Shown piece after piece: positions 24,201-35,617 of a stretch of DNA of 64,000 nt. Source of the stretch: Abelmoschus esculentus (lineage: Eukaryota; Streptophyta; Magnoliopsida; Malvales; Malvaceae); the NCBI GenBank assembly GCA_035048815.1, contig JAUCBN010000038.1, positions 11,870,001 to 11,934,000 of the forward strand. Direction: 5' to 3'. The notes under the pieces are model-generated. The model was given only the letters and a program-made list of their open reading frames with translations. It was not told the origin of the DNA and made no database searches. Both the position numbers and the translations under genes were made by a program. How positions within the stretch are numbered: position 1 is the stretch's first letter; every line of letters begins with the position of its first letter.

Positions 24201-24378
24201 GAGTTGACCAAAGTCAAAAATATATTAAATAAGGATTTTAAGATATTTTTCATAATTTATTTAGATTTAAATCTAATTTTTAAGTATTTAATCATAAACT
24301 AGGCTAAACCTACGAAATCGATTCGCTAAACCTTTAAACCGGCCTCTAAACTTCTAGTCCCAATTTGGGGGCATTATA
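21284..24378 (-). mobile_element. Solo LTR (Del/Tekay-like), minus orientation
   Basis: Plus-strand ends are TGTAACCCCC (21284) and GGGGGCATTATA (24378); read on the minus strand this is TATAATGCCCCC...GGGGGTTACA, i.e. the TGTAATGCCCC...GTTACA pattern with one terminal base changed. A perfect 5-bp duplication GAAAT flanks it (21279-21283 and 24379-24383). The 3.1 kb holds no gag-pol, so I call a solo LTR. Confidence 0.65.
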
Positions 24379-24679
24379 GAAATGTATCGGTATAAACAAA
24401 GCAATCTTCCCAAACTTTTATATTTTGAGTTTGGAGGTTCCATAATTTGTGTGAAATGTTCCTAATGGTCTCTTAAAGTATAAAGTGAATATTAAAACTC
24501 GAAATAAATGTTTCTAAATGTTTGTATGATTTATATGGCTTCTTTTATGTTGATTGTTAAGATGATTGTTTGTATTAGCAAAGTCCAAGGATCCTTTGTG
24601 GACCATATGTGGTTATAAGTCTTTGTTTTGTGGGATCTAGATATCTAGTGAATGAATGTTATAACACAATGAAAATCAT

Positions 24680-24845
24680 CGATGTAAGATTTTGAGTGAT
24701 GTGTGAAGGTCATTTGATGTGAGATTCTGGGTGATAATTTTTGCTCGATGCAAGATTCATAGTCCCACTCGATGTGAGATTTTGAATGAAGGCTCGATGT
24801 TTGATTTCGAGTATATTAGCTCGATGCGAGATTTTGAACATAAAT
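24680..24845 (+). repeat. Degenerate CTCGATG-RAGATTTTGA repeat array
   Basis: About six copies of a motif close to TCGATGYRAGATTTTGA occur at intervals of 25-40 bases (for example near 24680, 24716, 24747, 24773, 24797, 24820). Confidence 0.55.
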
Positions 24846-25426
24846 GGATTTTCTAGTGTGGGGTGACATTGAGCCTCACTTATGGTTTGTTTAAATGGTG
24901 TATTTATGTTTTGGTATGTTGTGCACATCATGTGTTTAGGCCCATGGTAGCATTATTGCTCCATTTACCATACTATCATATCTTATTTAGCATGCACATA
25001 TTTATGATTCACTTGAGGCATGATCGAGAGATTGTGTATCCACTAAACTTTATTAGCACAGACATTCAGAATTATATTTTCGTTCGCATATAGGTAGGTG
25101 GATCAAGAGTTGCAGAGCACCATCAAGAATAACTTAAACATTTGCCTTGGTAGAGTACAAGTACTTAGATTAATGGGTTATGTATTCGTAGGAACCTTGT
25201 ATTTGTAATTCTATTTAATTAATATGTATTCGGTCAAATATTTTAACTATTATATTTGAAGCTCCTTTAACTATTTTGGGTGTTTAAACTATTATCGTAC
25301 TTTAATACTTGTTAAATGTTATGACGTGGTTTATGAATTTGGATTTATTTAGTTTGTAAAAGAAAATTTTATGAGAACGATTTGGGTTTGTGGCATAAAT
25401 GTAGCATTCGAGTTTGGTGTGTTACG

Positions 25427-28400
25427 AAATCATCATTATATTACCCTACAAATTAAACCCTAACCTTTAAACTCTAAATTATAATCACTATCCCTAAATT
25501 CAAAAGTCCTAAACTTAAACCCCTAAATTTTATACCCTAAATTAAGCTCATAAACCTTAAAACTAAAACACTTTTAAAAACTTTTAGTTTCCGTCAGCAA
25601 CGTATAAGATAATAACCATAAATATAACTATGAATTAACCAAAGTTTACGAGATTCAATTAAACTTGATTTCTTTAATCTACTTTTTTTTATCATAATTA
25701 AAAACGATAAAACTATCCTATCAAATATTTAATATTACAATATTTAGAGAAGCAATTCTTTAATGTTTTATTTAATCAAAGGGATCAGTATAAATACAAA
25801 TTGTTAGATTAATATCAGTTCGTTTGATACTGTTCTTATGTAAGTTATGAGTTCCAAAACGCTTAGACACCTAGATGTTTAGTTAAACAAACATGTACAG
25901 CAAAGATTGACAAAAGTAGTTAGCAAAGAAAATAACAAAATTAAAGAAAGTTTATATTTAATGTATAAATTCGAACAGTTCAGTCCATCAGATATAAAAT
26001 CCTAATAGTAAACCCACCAGACATGTTATTTATAAACAATGCAATGTTCCTACACGTGAAAGGAAAGAGGGTGCATGTTCCTTGAAGCAAAGGAGTCATC
26101 CATCCAAGGTCTGGTCGGTGATATGGAGTACCAAAGAGGAAACTTCTATTATAGAAAACTAAAAAAAAAAGAAAAAGAAAAAGAAATCATAGTAAAATAA
26201 TAATCCAAACATGTGACAGATTTTGTTGTTGAAAATGAAGAAACACAGTGTAGTAAAATAAGAAAAAGGGCAGTGCAGGGCATGGGAATTCCCAGCTCCC
26301 TATGCATGCAAGTGCTTGCCAAATGTCATGTCATGTCTGGAATTCATCAGGCTCTATGGGATTCTCTTACAAAACCCATAAAACACAATCCAAACATGCT
26401 GGTCTCCATGTTGAAAGCTCAGTCGTTCGATCACACACATTACAAAAAGAAAAGAAAAAAAAATAGCCCCCACCTTAGCTTTGCTTGTACCTGCTGCAGG
26501 CTGCAGTTCTACAAAGGACCCCCCCCCCCCCCCCAATTTACTATTCCTAGAGATTTGTGCATCCTTTTTTTTCTTCATATTTAACTTCAAGAAATCATAC
26601 CATTATTTGCATGCACCATACGCACATGGACAATGCAAAATTACTACAACTCCACTCACGGCGATCATGAACAACAAAGAAGAAAGACAGGCCTCGTCGG
26701 CTCAGAAAACCAGCGAGAGAGCGACATGTCTTCGACAGAAACAAAAGCCGCTGCCTTGCTCGCCCGTGTTTGGTTCCAATTATTTTTAACCAAATGGATG
26801 TAACGTATACCGTTGATTTGTTACAGTTCCCGCAGACTTAAGGGGATCTAAAGAATCTGCCATCCATGCAAAATTAACACTCTCATCCCTTTTTTTTCTT
26901 TTAAATTTGTCAAGTTGGTGTATCATATTCAAATTTAATTATAAATATTTATAATATTAATTTATTTCATTTAAATAATTTTCTTTAATCTTATAAGATT
27001 TATATATTCTTACTTTTCCGTGTGTAACATATGTATATATATTATGAAGAATTGAGAGACAATTTAAACTTGAAAACTAAGCCACTAATTATAAACATTT
27101 TGAATTATATGAGTCAAATTTTATAATCAACCGTTATTTGAAAAAATTTTAAATCTAGTTTATGAAATTACAATTCAAGTTAAGTCGAATCAATTAAGAA
27201 AAAACGAATTTTTTGAGTCGATGCCTTTTAACTTCAACAGTGTATTTCCCTGACCTTTCAAAAAGAAATCATTAACAAATTGACTTTTGGTTAGTGCAAG
27301 GGAAGGAAATTTGGACAGTGATATGTTTTTTAGCTTAAGACTGCAGAAACATAAATAGGACAATAGCTTGTCATACAACCAAAGACCTAAAATGGTTATA
27401 TTCAAACATTAAGTTAATGTGTTGCTTCTGGCAGTGCACGAAATAATGGCCAGGTACGGTTATAGCCTATAGCTACCATGGCAGAGAGCCAGCCAGCATA
27501 ACTGGTTCAAAGTAAACGAAATTGTCACGACAGTTTTAAACAAAGGGTTTCACTGCTTGGTTTAATTAGCCACCTGAAGCTTCACCTTTTTTTTACACAG
27601 ACATCAATACAACATTGTCTTTCGGAAAATCCAGTGATCTCTTGAATCGATGAAACAAAGCTAAACCTTTGTTTCTTTCCTTCTTACTTTCAGACAGTAA
27701 AAATGATTAGCAGCAACAGTAGAAATTTCTGTTTTTATCCAGTAGCAATGAGTATCCATCACATCTCTAACCTTTAATCTTCCTTTCTCTCAACAAAAGT
27801 TACTTCTCTTTTTATGTTGATATTGAAGGAACCAATGGAATTTGGACAAGAACAAAGACTAACAACTTATCTTGTAAATTATTGCCAAGTCCAGGGTTGT
27901 CTTTTTGAAGTGTTGGTGCTTTGGTGTTGGGGAGGGGCAACTCAATGTTGAACCTGTTGCAACAGGGAAGCGTTGTGTGGAAAAATCAGAGAATGAATTT
28001 AGGGGTTTTGAAATTATATCCGAAGCTGTGAAAACACAGGACTGACTTTGTTTTTGGATTGCTGACACAGTGTGTCTTAAATGCCACCATGGTTGGTATA
28101 GTTTTTGTCCTAGGGCAGTGACCACCTGTGAAATGGTAGGGGACCAATCAATATGATAAGAACAAGAACACGCAGAAGACTGTTTTCTCAAGTTTAAGAA
28201 CACTTTTTAACAGAAAAAATGACATGATTTATTGCGATACTCGTATTCGAATCAGGACTTCCATTTTCTACAGGAGGGGTAAAACTTAACCTGAAAACTG
28301 GAACTTTACAAACCAAAATTAAAGATCTACTGTTACTTATTCCATGAGATATCTCACCACATGTATAATTCACCAATGAAGCCTATATCATGACATCAAT

Positions 28401-28500
28401 AAAAGCATGCACTTTTTCTTTCTACTAACATGACCAATCCAGACCGTGTTTACTTGATTTTGATTTTTATTCTGCGCACACAAGTAAAATTACCTGACTG
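25427..28500. other. Intergenic DNA downstream of the phosphatase gene
   Basis: It contains a block of degenerate CCCTAAA-like sequence (25435-25560) and a C16 run (26519-26534). Small frames on both strands at 26213-26789 and on the minus strand at 27859-28376 match nothing I know and show no exon pattern. No gene is supported. Confidence 0.45.
26519..26534 (+). repeat. C16 homopolymer
   Basis: Sixteen consecutive C, the only long G/C homopolymer in the window. Confidence 0.9.
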
Positions 28501-28656
28501 GTTACGAAAGAGAGAACGGTTAGAACTTAGAATTCGCTCATTTCCCGAGCGAACGTGAATCGTACTCAAGTCTCATCATGATATCCTGTTAACAGCTGAA
28601 GATGAATATATTTTTATTCTGTGATTTGCAAGAATCAATCAGCAACAGCAAAAGGA

Positions 28657-28662
28657 TTTATT
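28657..28662 (-). promoter_or_regulatory. Polyadenylation signal candidate of the phosphatase gene
   Basis: AATAAA on the minus strand, about 105 bases after the stop codon. Confidence 0.4.
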
Positions 28663-28766
28663 CATTTAGTTCCCGGTATTGATGGATTACCTTGGACGAC
28701 TGTGCACTTAATCTTGTTGCATTTCCGTAAGTTACAGCATGGAAGTATGGATCGTTAAAGATTATC

Positions 28767-31485
28767 TCAAAAGAAACTGAGTTCGGTATATCCCTGTGGC
28801 TGTGGCAACAGCTCTTCAACCTCAATCCTGGCTTTGGAATAACTCATGCTTTTCCTCATTCGACTAAGGTTAATAGACTCAACCTCGGCAGAAAAAACAC
28901 TATAAACAGGCCTATGATCAGAGAACTTAGACTCCCCACGAACATAAGATAGCTGATATAGGCCTCTTCCATACCACAGTATTCGATCGCACCTTCACAA
29001 ATATCAGGTCACATAATATTATTATACTATTAGATCAACAGTAAAAGAACATATCGTGGTATCTTCTGATAGACAAAAATGCCGAGCAAATAACGAGATA
29101 CTACCATGCCGGAGTCCGTCGCTTCTCCCTTGTGTATCTATCCTCCCCGGCATATTTGTCTGAATTATTAGAGTATTTGTATGTAGGAGGGAAATATATT
29201 TTTCCTTCACACCATCCCACAAAAACACGACCTCGCCTCTGCTCTACCCGAAGCTGTAAGATGTTGAATTCTTTTCAGATTTTTAGAGGAATTAAGAGCA
29301 GCTTAAAGGTCCTTGAAAATTGTACTGGAAAACGAATATATTGAATCAACCGAGGAAGGAAAAGAACATGCCTGGTCATTCTCTAACAGTGCCTTCCAAT
29401 TATGCATCTCAACCAGAGCTTTTACAGAACGGTAGGACAGAGCTATCCGATAATTCAAATCCCCAAGCCATATAATACGACTGTGCCAATACATTCAATG
29501 CATTAGTATTTTAACCCGAAGGAAAAAGGCTTAAAACAAAAGGCTATCATTTCAGGGGAAATAATGTAATAATTTAACATAAGAAGGCTTACTCATGCTC
29601 TAGAATCGTTTGAGGAGAATTCTCATCTCCCATACCGTGAACCCTGGGAAACCTTGTCTTCCTTAGGATCTCCATAACATCGGAGTTTCTTCGCAGCTCA
29701 TCGCCGTCTTTTTGCCCGGATGTTAAATGACTACAGACGAAGCAAAAGCTGGTTTGATGCAAAGACATGCTAATAGATATGGATCCCTGGAAAACTCAAG
29801 AAACGAGTATGGCTCCTTAGTTTCTAGTTCAAGAAAATAGCTCTAACAAAAGAAAGTTTCATACGCAAAATTGTACCTTGTTTCCGAGATATCCCATCAA
29901 TCCTCTGCCAACACAGGACACTTTCATGTTGCGAACATCATCTCGAAGATCACTCTTAACCCATACAGTTAGAAATACCCCAACCATTTGCTTACTGGCA
30001 ACCAAACAGTACCTTGAATGCTCCATCTGTCTATCGGTTTCCTCCATGGCAAAAGATCCACCATATGACATAGGGGAATATTGTGAATATTGAGCATTCC
30101 ATGGTGAATCCCCTTGCCCATTTTCATCATCAGAAGAGCCCCATTTGAAATTAGGGTCATAATCACTAGGCCTATGTCCAAAGATAACATGATCACAAAC
30201 ACTGAAGCGGTGGTCGAGCTGGGGTTGTGGCATTGCCATGTTATCCATTCTCCTGCTACGGCTCAAGGATTGAAATGAACGACGGTGGAAGAAAGATGAA
30301 GATTTCTGCCTCGTTGATCCTTCAAAGTCTGAATATTGTTCCACAAGTGGATCGGGGATCGGTGAAGGTGTGTGACAACAACCACTGCCACCAGGAAGAT
30401 TATTCAGTGTCTTCCTAATGAGAGCTAGCCATTTTCTAGCCGGTCCATTATCTTCGGTTCCCAATACATTACCGGCATTCAAAGGGACAATCTCTTGAAA
30501 ACTACAAGGACGAATCAAAAGATCCAAAAGGCTTCTATTAAATAACAATAATTCATTTTGTTTAAAAGAACTGAAATACGAAAGGAATCCGATTCAGTTC
30601 AATATACCCGAGAACATAAATGTCAGCAGGAGGAGAAGTATGAAGCCAATCCTCAAGATTCAAATGACTAGGAGGAGATTTTCCAGCTACATTCCATGTA
30701 GCTACAAAAATCCTGCAAAACCAAATCCTATTCAACAAAACTCAACAGAACACCAGAAAACAACTAAGAATCCAACACAACACATACCTATAATTATGCA
30801 CATCCGTAAATAGTGAGCCATCGGGATCGATTTTACCTCGCCGAGATTGATCCGAATACCTCTTGCTCAATCTCTCTACCATCCAAAGTAAGTTAACTTG
30901 AAGTTTGTGAGATGGGGGATAGATAAAAAGAGAGGTGTAGTCCAAAATCAAACCTGTTCTACTTTTCTTGATGGTGTATGGCTCCTGGTCTGAAAAATGG
31001 TGCATCCAGTCTTCATCAACACCTGAAAAAGAAGAACCATAAAGTTGTTAAAGCTGCTGCAATTCCCTCTCTTTATCAGCAGGGTATCAATTTCACATGT
31101 TCAAACACCATAAAAAACAAAGATTGTGGATTTCAGAACAAAAAAGAAGAAAACAAATACTAAACAGATCTTGAGCTGCAAATGCCAAGTACCAAAAAAC
31201 CAAAAAATCATTTTAATGCAAGTGTACAGGGTCTAGAAGAATCCGAAATCAATCAAAATCACCTCTGTAATCAACATCATCAGCTTGAAAGTCCTCAGCT
31301 TTACTCTTGATATTGAACCATTTCTTGACCAATGTCTTGGGCCATGAAAGCTTCATCAGGGAAAACAAACACAATACAATCAGCAATCAACATTAAAATG
31401 ACATGAAGAATCAAAATGAGTTTTTTTTTTGTCTTGTTTCAAAAGAAAAAAAAACCTTGCTCTTCTTGTTGCTCCCACCTCTCAT
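28767..31485 (-). CDS. Type I inositol polyphosphate 5-phosphatase, 10 coding exons, 560 aa
   Basis: Exons on the minus strand: 31485-31456, 31350-31263, 31022-30954, 30875-30788, 30712-30608, 30501-29877, 29786-29593, 29480-29372, 29253-29105, 28992-28767. They sum to 1683 bases, exactly 561 codons, with one continuous frame, which supports the model. The start is MRGGSNKKSK followed by SWPKTLVKKWFN, the usual N-terminus of this subfamily. Catalytic motifs in order: WNVAGK (about 97-102), FVCSHLTSG (351-359), WLGDLNYR (404-411), FPPTYKY (457-463), AWCDRILW (485-492) and SDHRPV (510-515). The enzyme removes the 5-phosphate of inositol phosphates such as Ins(1,4,5)P3 and/or of phosphoinositides. 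No WD40 repeats, signal peptide or membrane segment are seen (type I). Residues about 180-290 are a Ser-rich variable insert. Closest relatives by recollection are CVP2/BST1-type plant 5PTases. Introns are GT-AG except one GC-AG (donor 29371). Confidence 0.93.
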
Positions 31486-32214
31486 TGTTTCACACATCTT
31501 TCATATCCAGATTTGAAAGCATTTTTTTATGAATTTGGGAAGTTGCTTCTTTTGGATCAAACTATGACTTGAGGATACAACGTAAACAAAGACAGATAGA
31601 AAAATATCAAAATAAAAACCTTGAAAACAGATCTTTTTTTTGTCCAGAAAAACAAGAGGGAAACTCCAAGTTTTTGCAGAAAATAATGGTAGAAAAGTGT
31701 TTTAATTTGAAATGATGGCTGAAATAAAGGGTAGTACTCAGTTCCCTCAAGTAATGAAGAGAAAATACCAGTATTTAATCTGCATTACTATTGAATCTTG
31801 AACCAAGCGAAAACCAAAAAGACTCAAGATTTTGCTGGTGTGAAGAACTCTTAAAGGGAGAAAGAGCAAGGGAAGTGAAAATGGAAAACCAACAACAGAG
31901 AGATAGAATAGAAGAACAAGACAACAACTGAAACGTGGAAGTAACACTAAGAGATTCTGAGGTTAGAACAAGACAATGTAGGACACACAAAAGGAGACTA
32001 AGGGATGGTCTGGTCTCTCTCTTGAAACAAAAACCTCGTTTCAAGGTACAGGGCAAAGTATCGAATTTTGAAGAGAATAAAGTGCTAGAAGAGCCCTTTT
32101 TTAACACCCTCGAAAATCCAGGACTTGAACCAAGTATATCAACGGAGATCTCTCTCTTTCTCTCTTTCCAAAGTTAGGCTTTGATCTTTTTAATCTAATA
32201 TAACCCCTAAGCCT
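31486..32214 (-). promoter_or_regulatory. 5' leader region of the phosphatase gene
   Basis: Upstream of the ATG lies a pyrimidine-rich stretch and, near 32146-32170, a GA-rich run on the coding strand (AAAGAGAGAAAGAGAGAG), common in plant 5' leaders. Two upstream frames (31947-31747 and 32107-31775) begin with ATG, so either the leader contains an unseen intron or transcription starts closer to the ATG. Confidence 0.35.
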
Positions 32215-32232
32215 TATAAATAAATATAGGCC
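32215..32232 (-). promoter_or_regulatory. TATA-like element upstream of the phosphatase gene
   Basis: The minus strand reads CCTATATTTATTTATAAGG, about 50 bases upstream of the GA-rich leader. A plausible TATA box, but not tested. Confidence 0.3.
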
Positions 32233-33479
32233 TCATTATGATGAACATGGAGATTCTGCTTCCCTTTCTGACATCTCTCTATTTTAATAATCTACCAAAT
32301 GAGACTAGAAACAAATTTGTATAACACCCTACCCTAATTTGCTCAACATTCAAGGCCAAAACTGGGTTATTAACATGCTTTTAGTACTTGTATGATAAGA
32401 AAATGGTAAGTTTTTGATGGTGACTTTTGTGAAGATCAAGGCTGTTATTGGAAGCGTGGGTTTTTGGAACTTCAGATATAATTCATTGATTATTATAGGT
32501 GAATAGGGGGGGTGGGGGTAAAATAGGGGGATTTCTGTTCTGTGCCAAAGAAAAAGGTTGGATGAGTTGGATCTTCAATGGTTGGTTAATTAGTTTCCCT
32601 TTTAAAAGATAAAACTTTAGAAGCATTGAATGCATTAATTTCCTCTAAAACTTCCTCTTGGTTGCTTTAGAGCAGTCAATAATATGTTAAACTTAACTAA
32701 AAATAATTATCATGTTGTATTAAACATCTACAGCTTCATTTAACAAAATTTTAAATTAATTCCCTTTTAAACTACTAATGATTTGAATTTTACCGACAAA
32801 GATTAATCTAAGTTTAAACAATTTGATATCATTTAAATGTGTATGTAAAAGAATTTTGCTAAAAAACTCACCACCCACCAAAATCAAAGGGATACCGAAA
32901 GACATTTAGAATTAGTCAACTCGAATCATTAAAAACTAAAGGGCAACCGAAATAATGACTAGAATCCTAATTAAAAAGTTATTAATCATTTAATATACCG
33001 TTAGTGAAAAACTTTTTTCTTTACCAGCATGCTCTTGAAGTTCTCAATATCCATTTTATGGGTTTTAAATTCTAAACCATAATCTCTAAACTTTAAATCA
33101 TAAAATCTATTCGTAAACTTTAAAACTTAGCAATAGATACTAAAATGCCAACTATTCTTAAAATCTTAAATCATAACTCTTAAATGTTAACATCTAAACC
33201 GTAAGAACTAAATATGTGCGAAAAAATAAAATTTTCATGGCCAATACATAATTTTTTTAATTTTTAATAATTTATATAATTTTTATCGATTTATCCTTTA
33301 ATTTTGTTGAAAAAGTCACATTTAAAATAAAAATATTGATTAAAACATTAATTTTTAAAGATTTAATTTGACAGTTTGTGTGATAATTTAAATGTATTTT
33401 ATATTGATGTTACACTATTCTTTTGTATTTATCAAATCAATAAATAATTTAAAAATTATTAAAGTATTAATATTATTTA
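32233..33479. other. Intergenic DNA upstream of the phosphatase gene
   Basis: AT-rich, with a G-rich patch (32505-32520) and degenerate CTAAA-type stretches at 33060-33210. No genes or repeat termini recognised. Confidence 0.45.
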
Positions 33480-34051
33480 GGCATAAAGATAATTTTAACC
33501 CTTAACGTTTATGATTTTTATCATTTTGGTCCTCATCTTTTTTAGGATAAATTTAGCCTTAACTTATATCTTTTTGACAAATATCTTATTTTTTAACTAG
33601 CATAATAATTAGATATTTAAAAAATTAACTATAATGATATGCCATATATACGTAGAATGATATTTAAGATTTGAGAATGCTTAATAGCCTTTTGTTTTAG
33701 ATTTAATTAATTTTTAATATTTTATTTAAATTTTAATTGTTTTATATTTTATGTTAGAATAAAATTATATTTTACATGTATATATTGGTCATGATCGTAA
33801 AAAATTTAACGATAATGACATGTTATATATATGTAGAATGGGGCTAAATGTCAAGTTATTTAAAATATATTATCACATATATATGACATGTCAATATCGT
33901 TAAATTTTTAACGATCTAATTATTATGTTAATTAAAAAATAAATTATTTGTCAAAAGGACATACATTAAGGATTAAATTTATTCCAGAAAAGAAATAAGA
34001 ACCAAAATAATAAAAATTATAAACGTTAAGGGTTACAATTATCTTTATGCC
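33480..34051. mobile_element. MITE-like element with long terminal inverted repeats
   Basis: The left arm starts GGCATAAAGATAATT and the right end reads AATTATCTTTATGCC. The arms remain complementary for about 190 bases (33480-33670 with 33860-34051) at roughly 80 percent by eye. There is no ORF. A clear target duplication was not found, so the superfamily is undetermined. Confidence 0.7.
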
Positions 34052-34055
34052 ATAG

Positions 34056-35285
34056 TGCTGAGTTGATCACACAATTAATTTGTCCAAGAGGGGGGTGAAT
34101 TAGCAATTAAAATTTTGTTTAGAATATTTGGTAGAAAAATAGAAAAATATGAGACACAAGACTTATAGTGGTTCAAGCTTCAAAACAAGCTCTACATCCA
34201 CTACCTAGCTCCCACTGAGGATTTTCTAATCAATTCACTAATGAATTCTACATTTTTAAGGTTCAAGGGATAACCTTTACAAACAATTTTCTTCCAAAAT
34301 TGACTTAAAGCCTCACAAGAAAGTACAAGAGATAAGAAACAAGCAATTTGGTTTCTCTCACAAGAAAAGTATGCCCTAATTATAGAATAACGCTCCCCAA
34401 ACTCAATTATAAGGAAATTAATTGAAATTCAAGAGTTGGGAGACAAGATCTTCAATGAAGTGCTTAGAGTTGGATTGAAATGCTTTTATGTTTTCTTGAG
34501 GTTTAATTTTTTTATCCATCTTGAAAATACTTCATTTTATATCTCCTCATTGATTTCTAACCGTTGGGGTTGTTGGAATTGTAAATATGGACGTTAGAGC
34601 TTTATCTTTCCACAATAAATGTACCTCTGCAGCCTATGGTATCGAAACTCGGGGTACTTATTTTGAAACAGTACACAAATAGAAAAAAACGTCGTGCATT
34701 TATTATAGGGTTTCGAATTTCTCATGGTATCAAAACGCTTAGTCTTTAAACCAGGGTGTATCGAAACAGTGTTTGGATACAGTGAATACACTGTGATCAA
34801 TCGTATCGAAAAGTCCTTGGGACCATTTCAAAACTGATCAACTAACATTTAAAGCTCAACTGACACCAATGGTCAAAATTTTTAAATTTTAGAGAGTCGT
34901 TGAGGATTTTACAAGGGTATCGAAACTGTGACTAGGTGTATCGAAACTCTTAGCCTATTTTGAATTTGTTTTAAAATTAATAGCATGATATCGATACCTC
35001 TTATGAGTGTTTCGAAACGATCATTATAAAATTCTTTTTAAGATTGAAACTTCTATTAGAACTTCAAAATTTAGTTCTAAAATAGAAGTTGTTTCGAAAT
35101 CAATTTTAGTTGTATCGATACCGATTTGTATGGTATCGAAATGCTCGGTTTGAAAAACACTTAGAAAATATTTTGATGTTCTTGGTTTGATTTGAAGTTT
35201 ATTTTTTTGACTTATGGACTTAAAAATTTATTTCAAAATAGTCCTCAAACATATTTGTTATATCAAAATCAATTTTGGTTTTACA
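34056..35285 (-). repeat. LTR of element S
   Basis: Bounded by TG/CA ends and a polypurine tract. Its centre (34630-35150) carries about a dozen TATCGAAAC or TATCGATAC motifs. Confidence 0.5.
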
Positions 35286-35617
35286 ATCTCCCCCTTTTTG
35301 ATATAACAAAACCAAAATAAATTTTTAAGATTTAGAACTAAATTTTTAAGATTGAAATTACCCCTTTTTGAAACTCCCCCTTAAACTTTGATTTCTTAAG
35401 AAATTGTTTTAAAGACTTTTCTCCCTATTTTTGTTAGATCAAAATCAATATAGGATAAGAATTGATAAATGAAAAAGCAAGCAATAATTCAAACAAACCA
35501 TAGCAAAAAAATTCAACATATTGTCAAAGCATACCAAAAGAAATAAAATAGGTGAAATGCAACTTATACCTAAGAAAACATAACTAGTCCTAAAAAGCCA
35601 TAGCAAGACTAGATAAG

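Larger units (their letters stand above)
20941..25426 (+). repeat. Large LTR (Del/Tekay-like), plus orientation, interrupted by 21284-24378
   Basis: The end reads GAGTTTGGTGTGTTACG at 25410-25426, a close variant of the GGTGTTACA end of Del/Tekay-type LTRs. The two sides of the inner LTR join cleanly once its GAAAT duplication is removed. The left block is rich in TATCGATAC-like motifs and the right block has CTCGATG repeats. The 5' boundary and any target duplication were not found. Confidence 0.4.

Noticed and set aside
25435..25560. Interstitial telomere repeat
   Set aside because: CCCTAAA-like words are degenerate and mixed with other AT-rich words. No run of perfect telomere units.
26213..26789. 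Small overlapping frames around the C16 run
   Set aside because: Open on both strands with low-complexity content. No recognisable protein.
27859..28376. Minus-strand frames downstream of the phosphatase gene
   Set aside because: No recognised domain and no splice pattern linking them. At most untranslated or non-coding transcript.
31747..32107. Minus-strand frames upstream of the phosphatase ATG as a separate gene
   Set aside because: They lie in the leader or intron area of the gene, have a biased Ser/Leu/Phe composition and match nothing.
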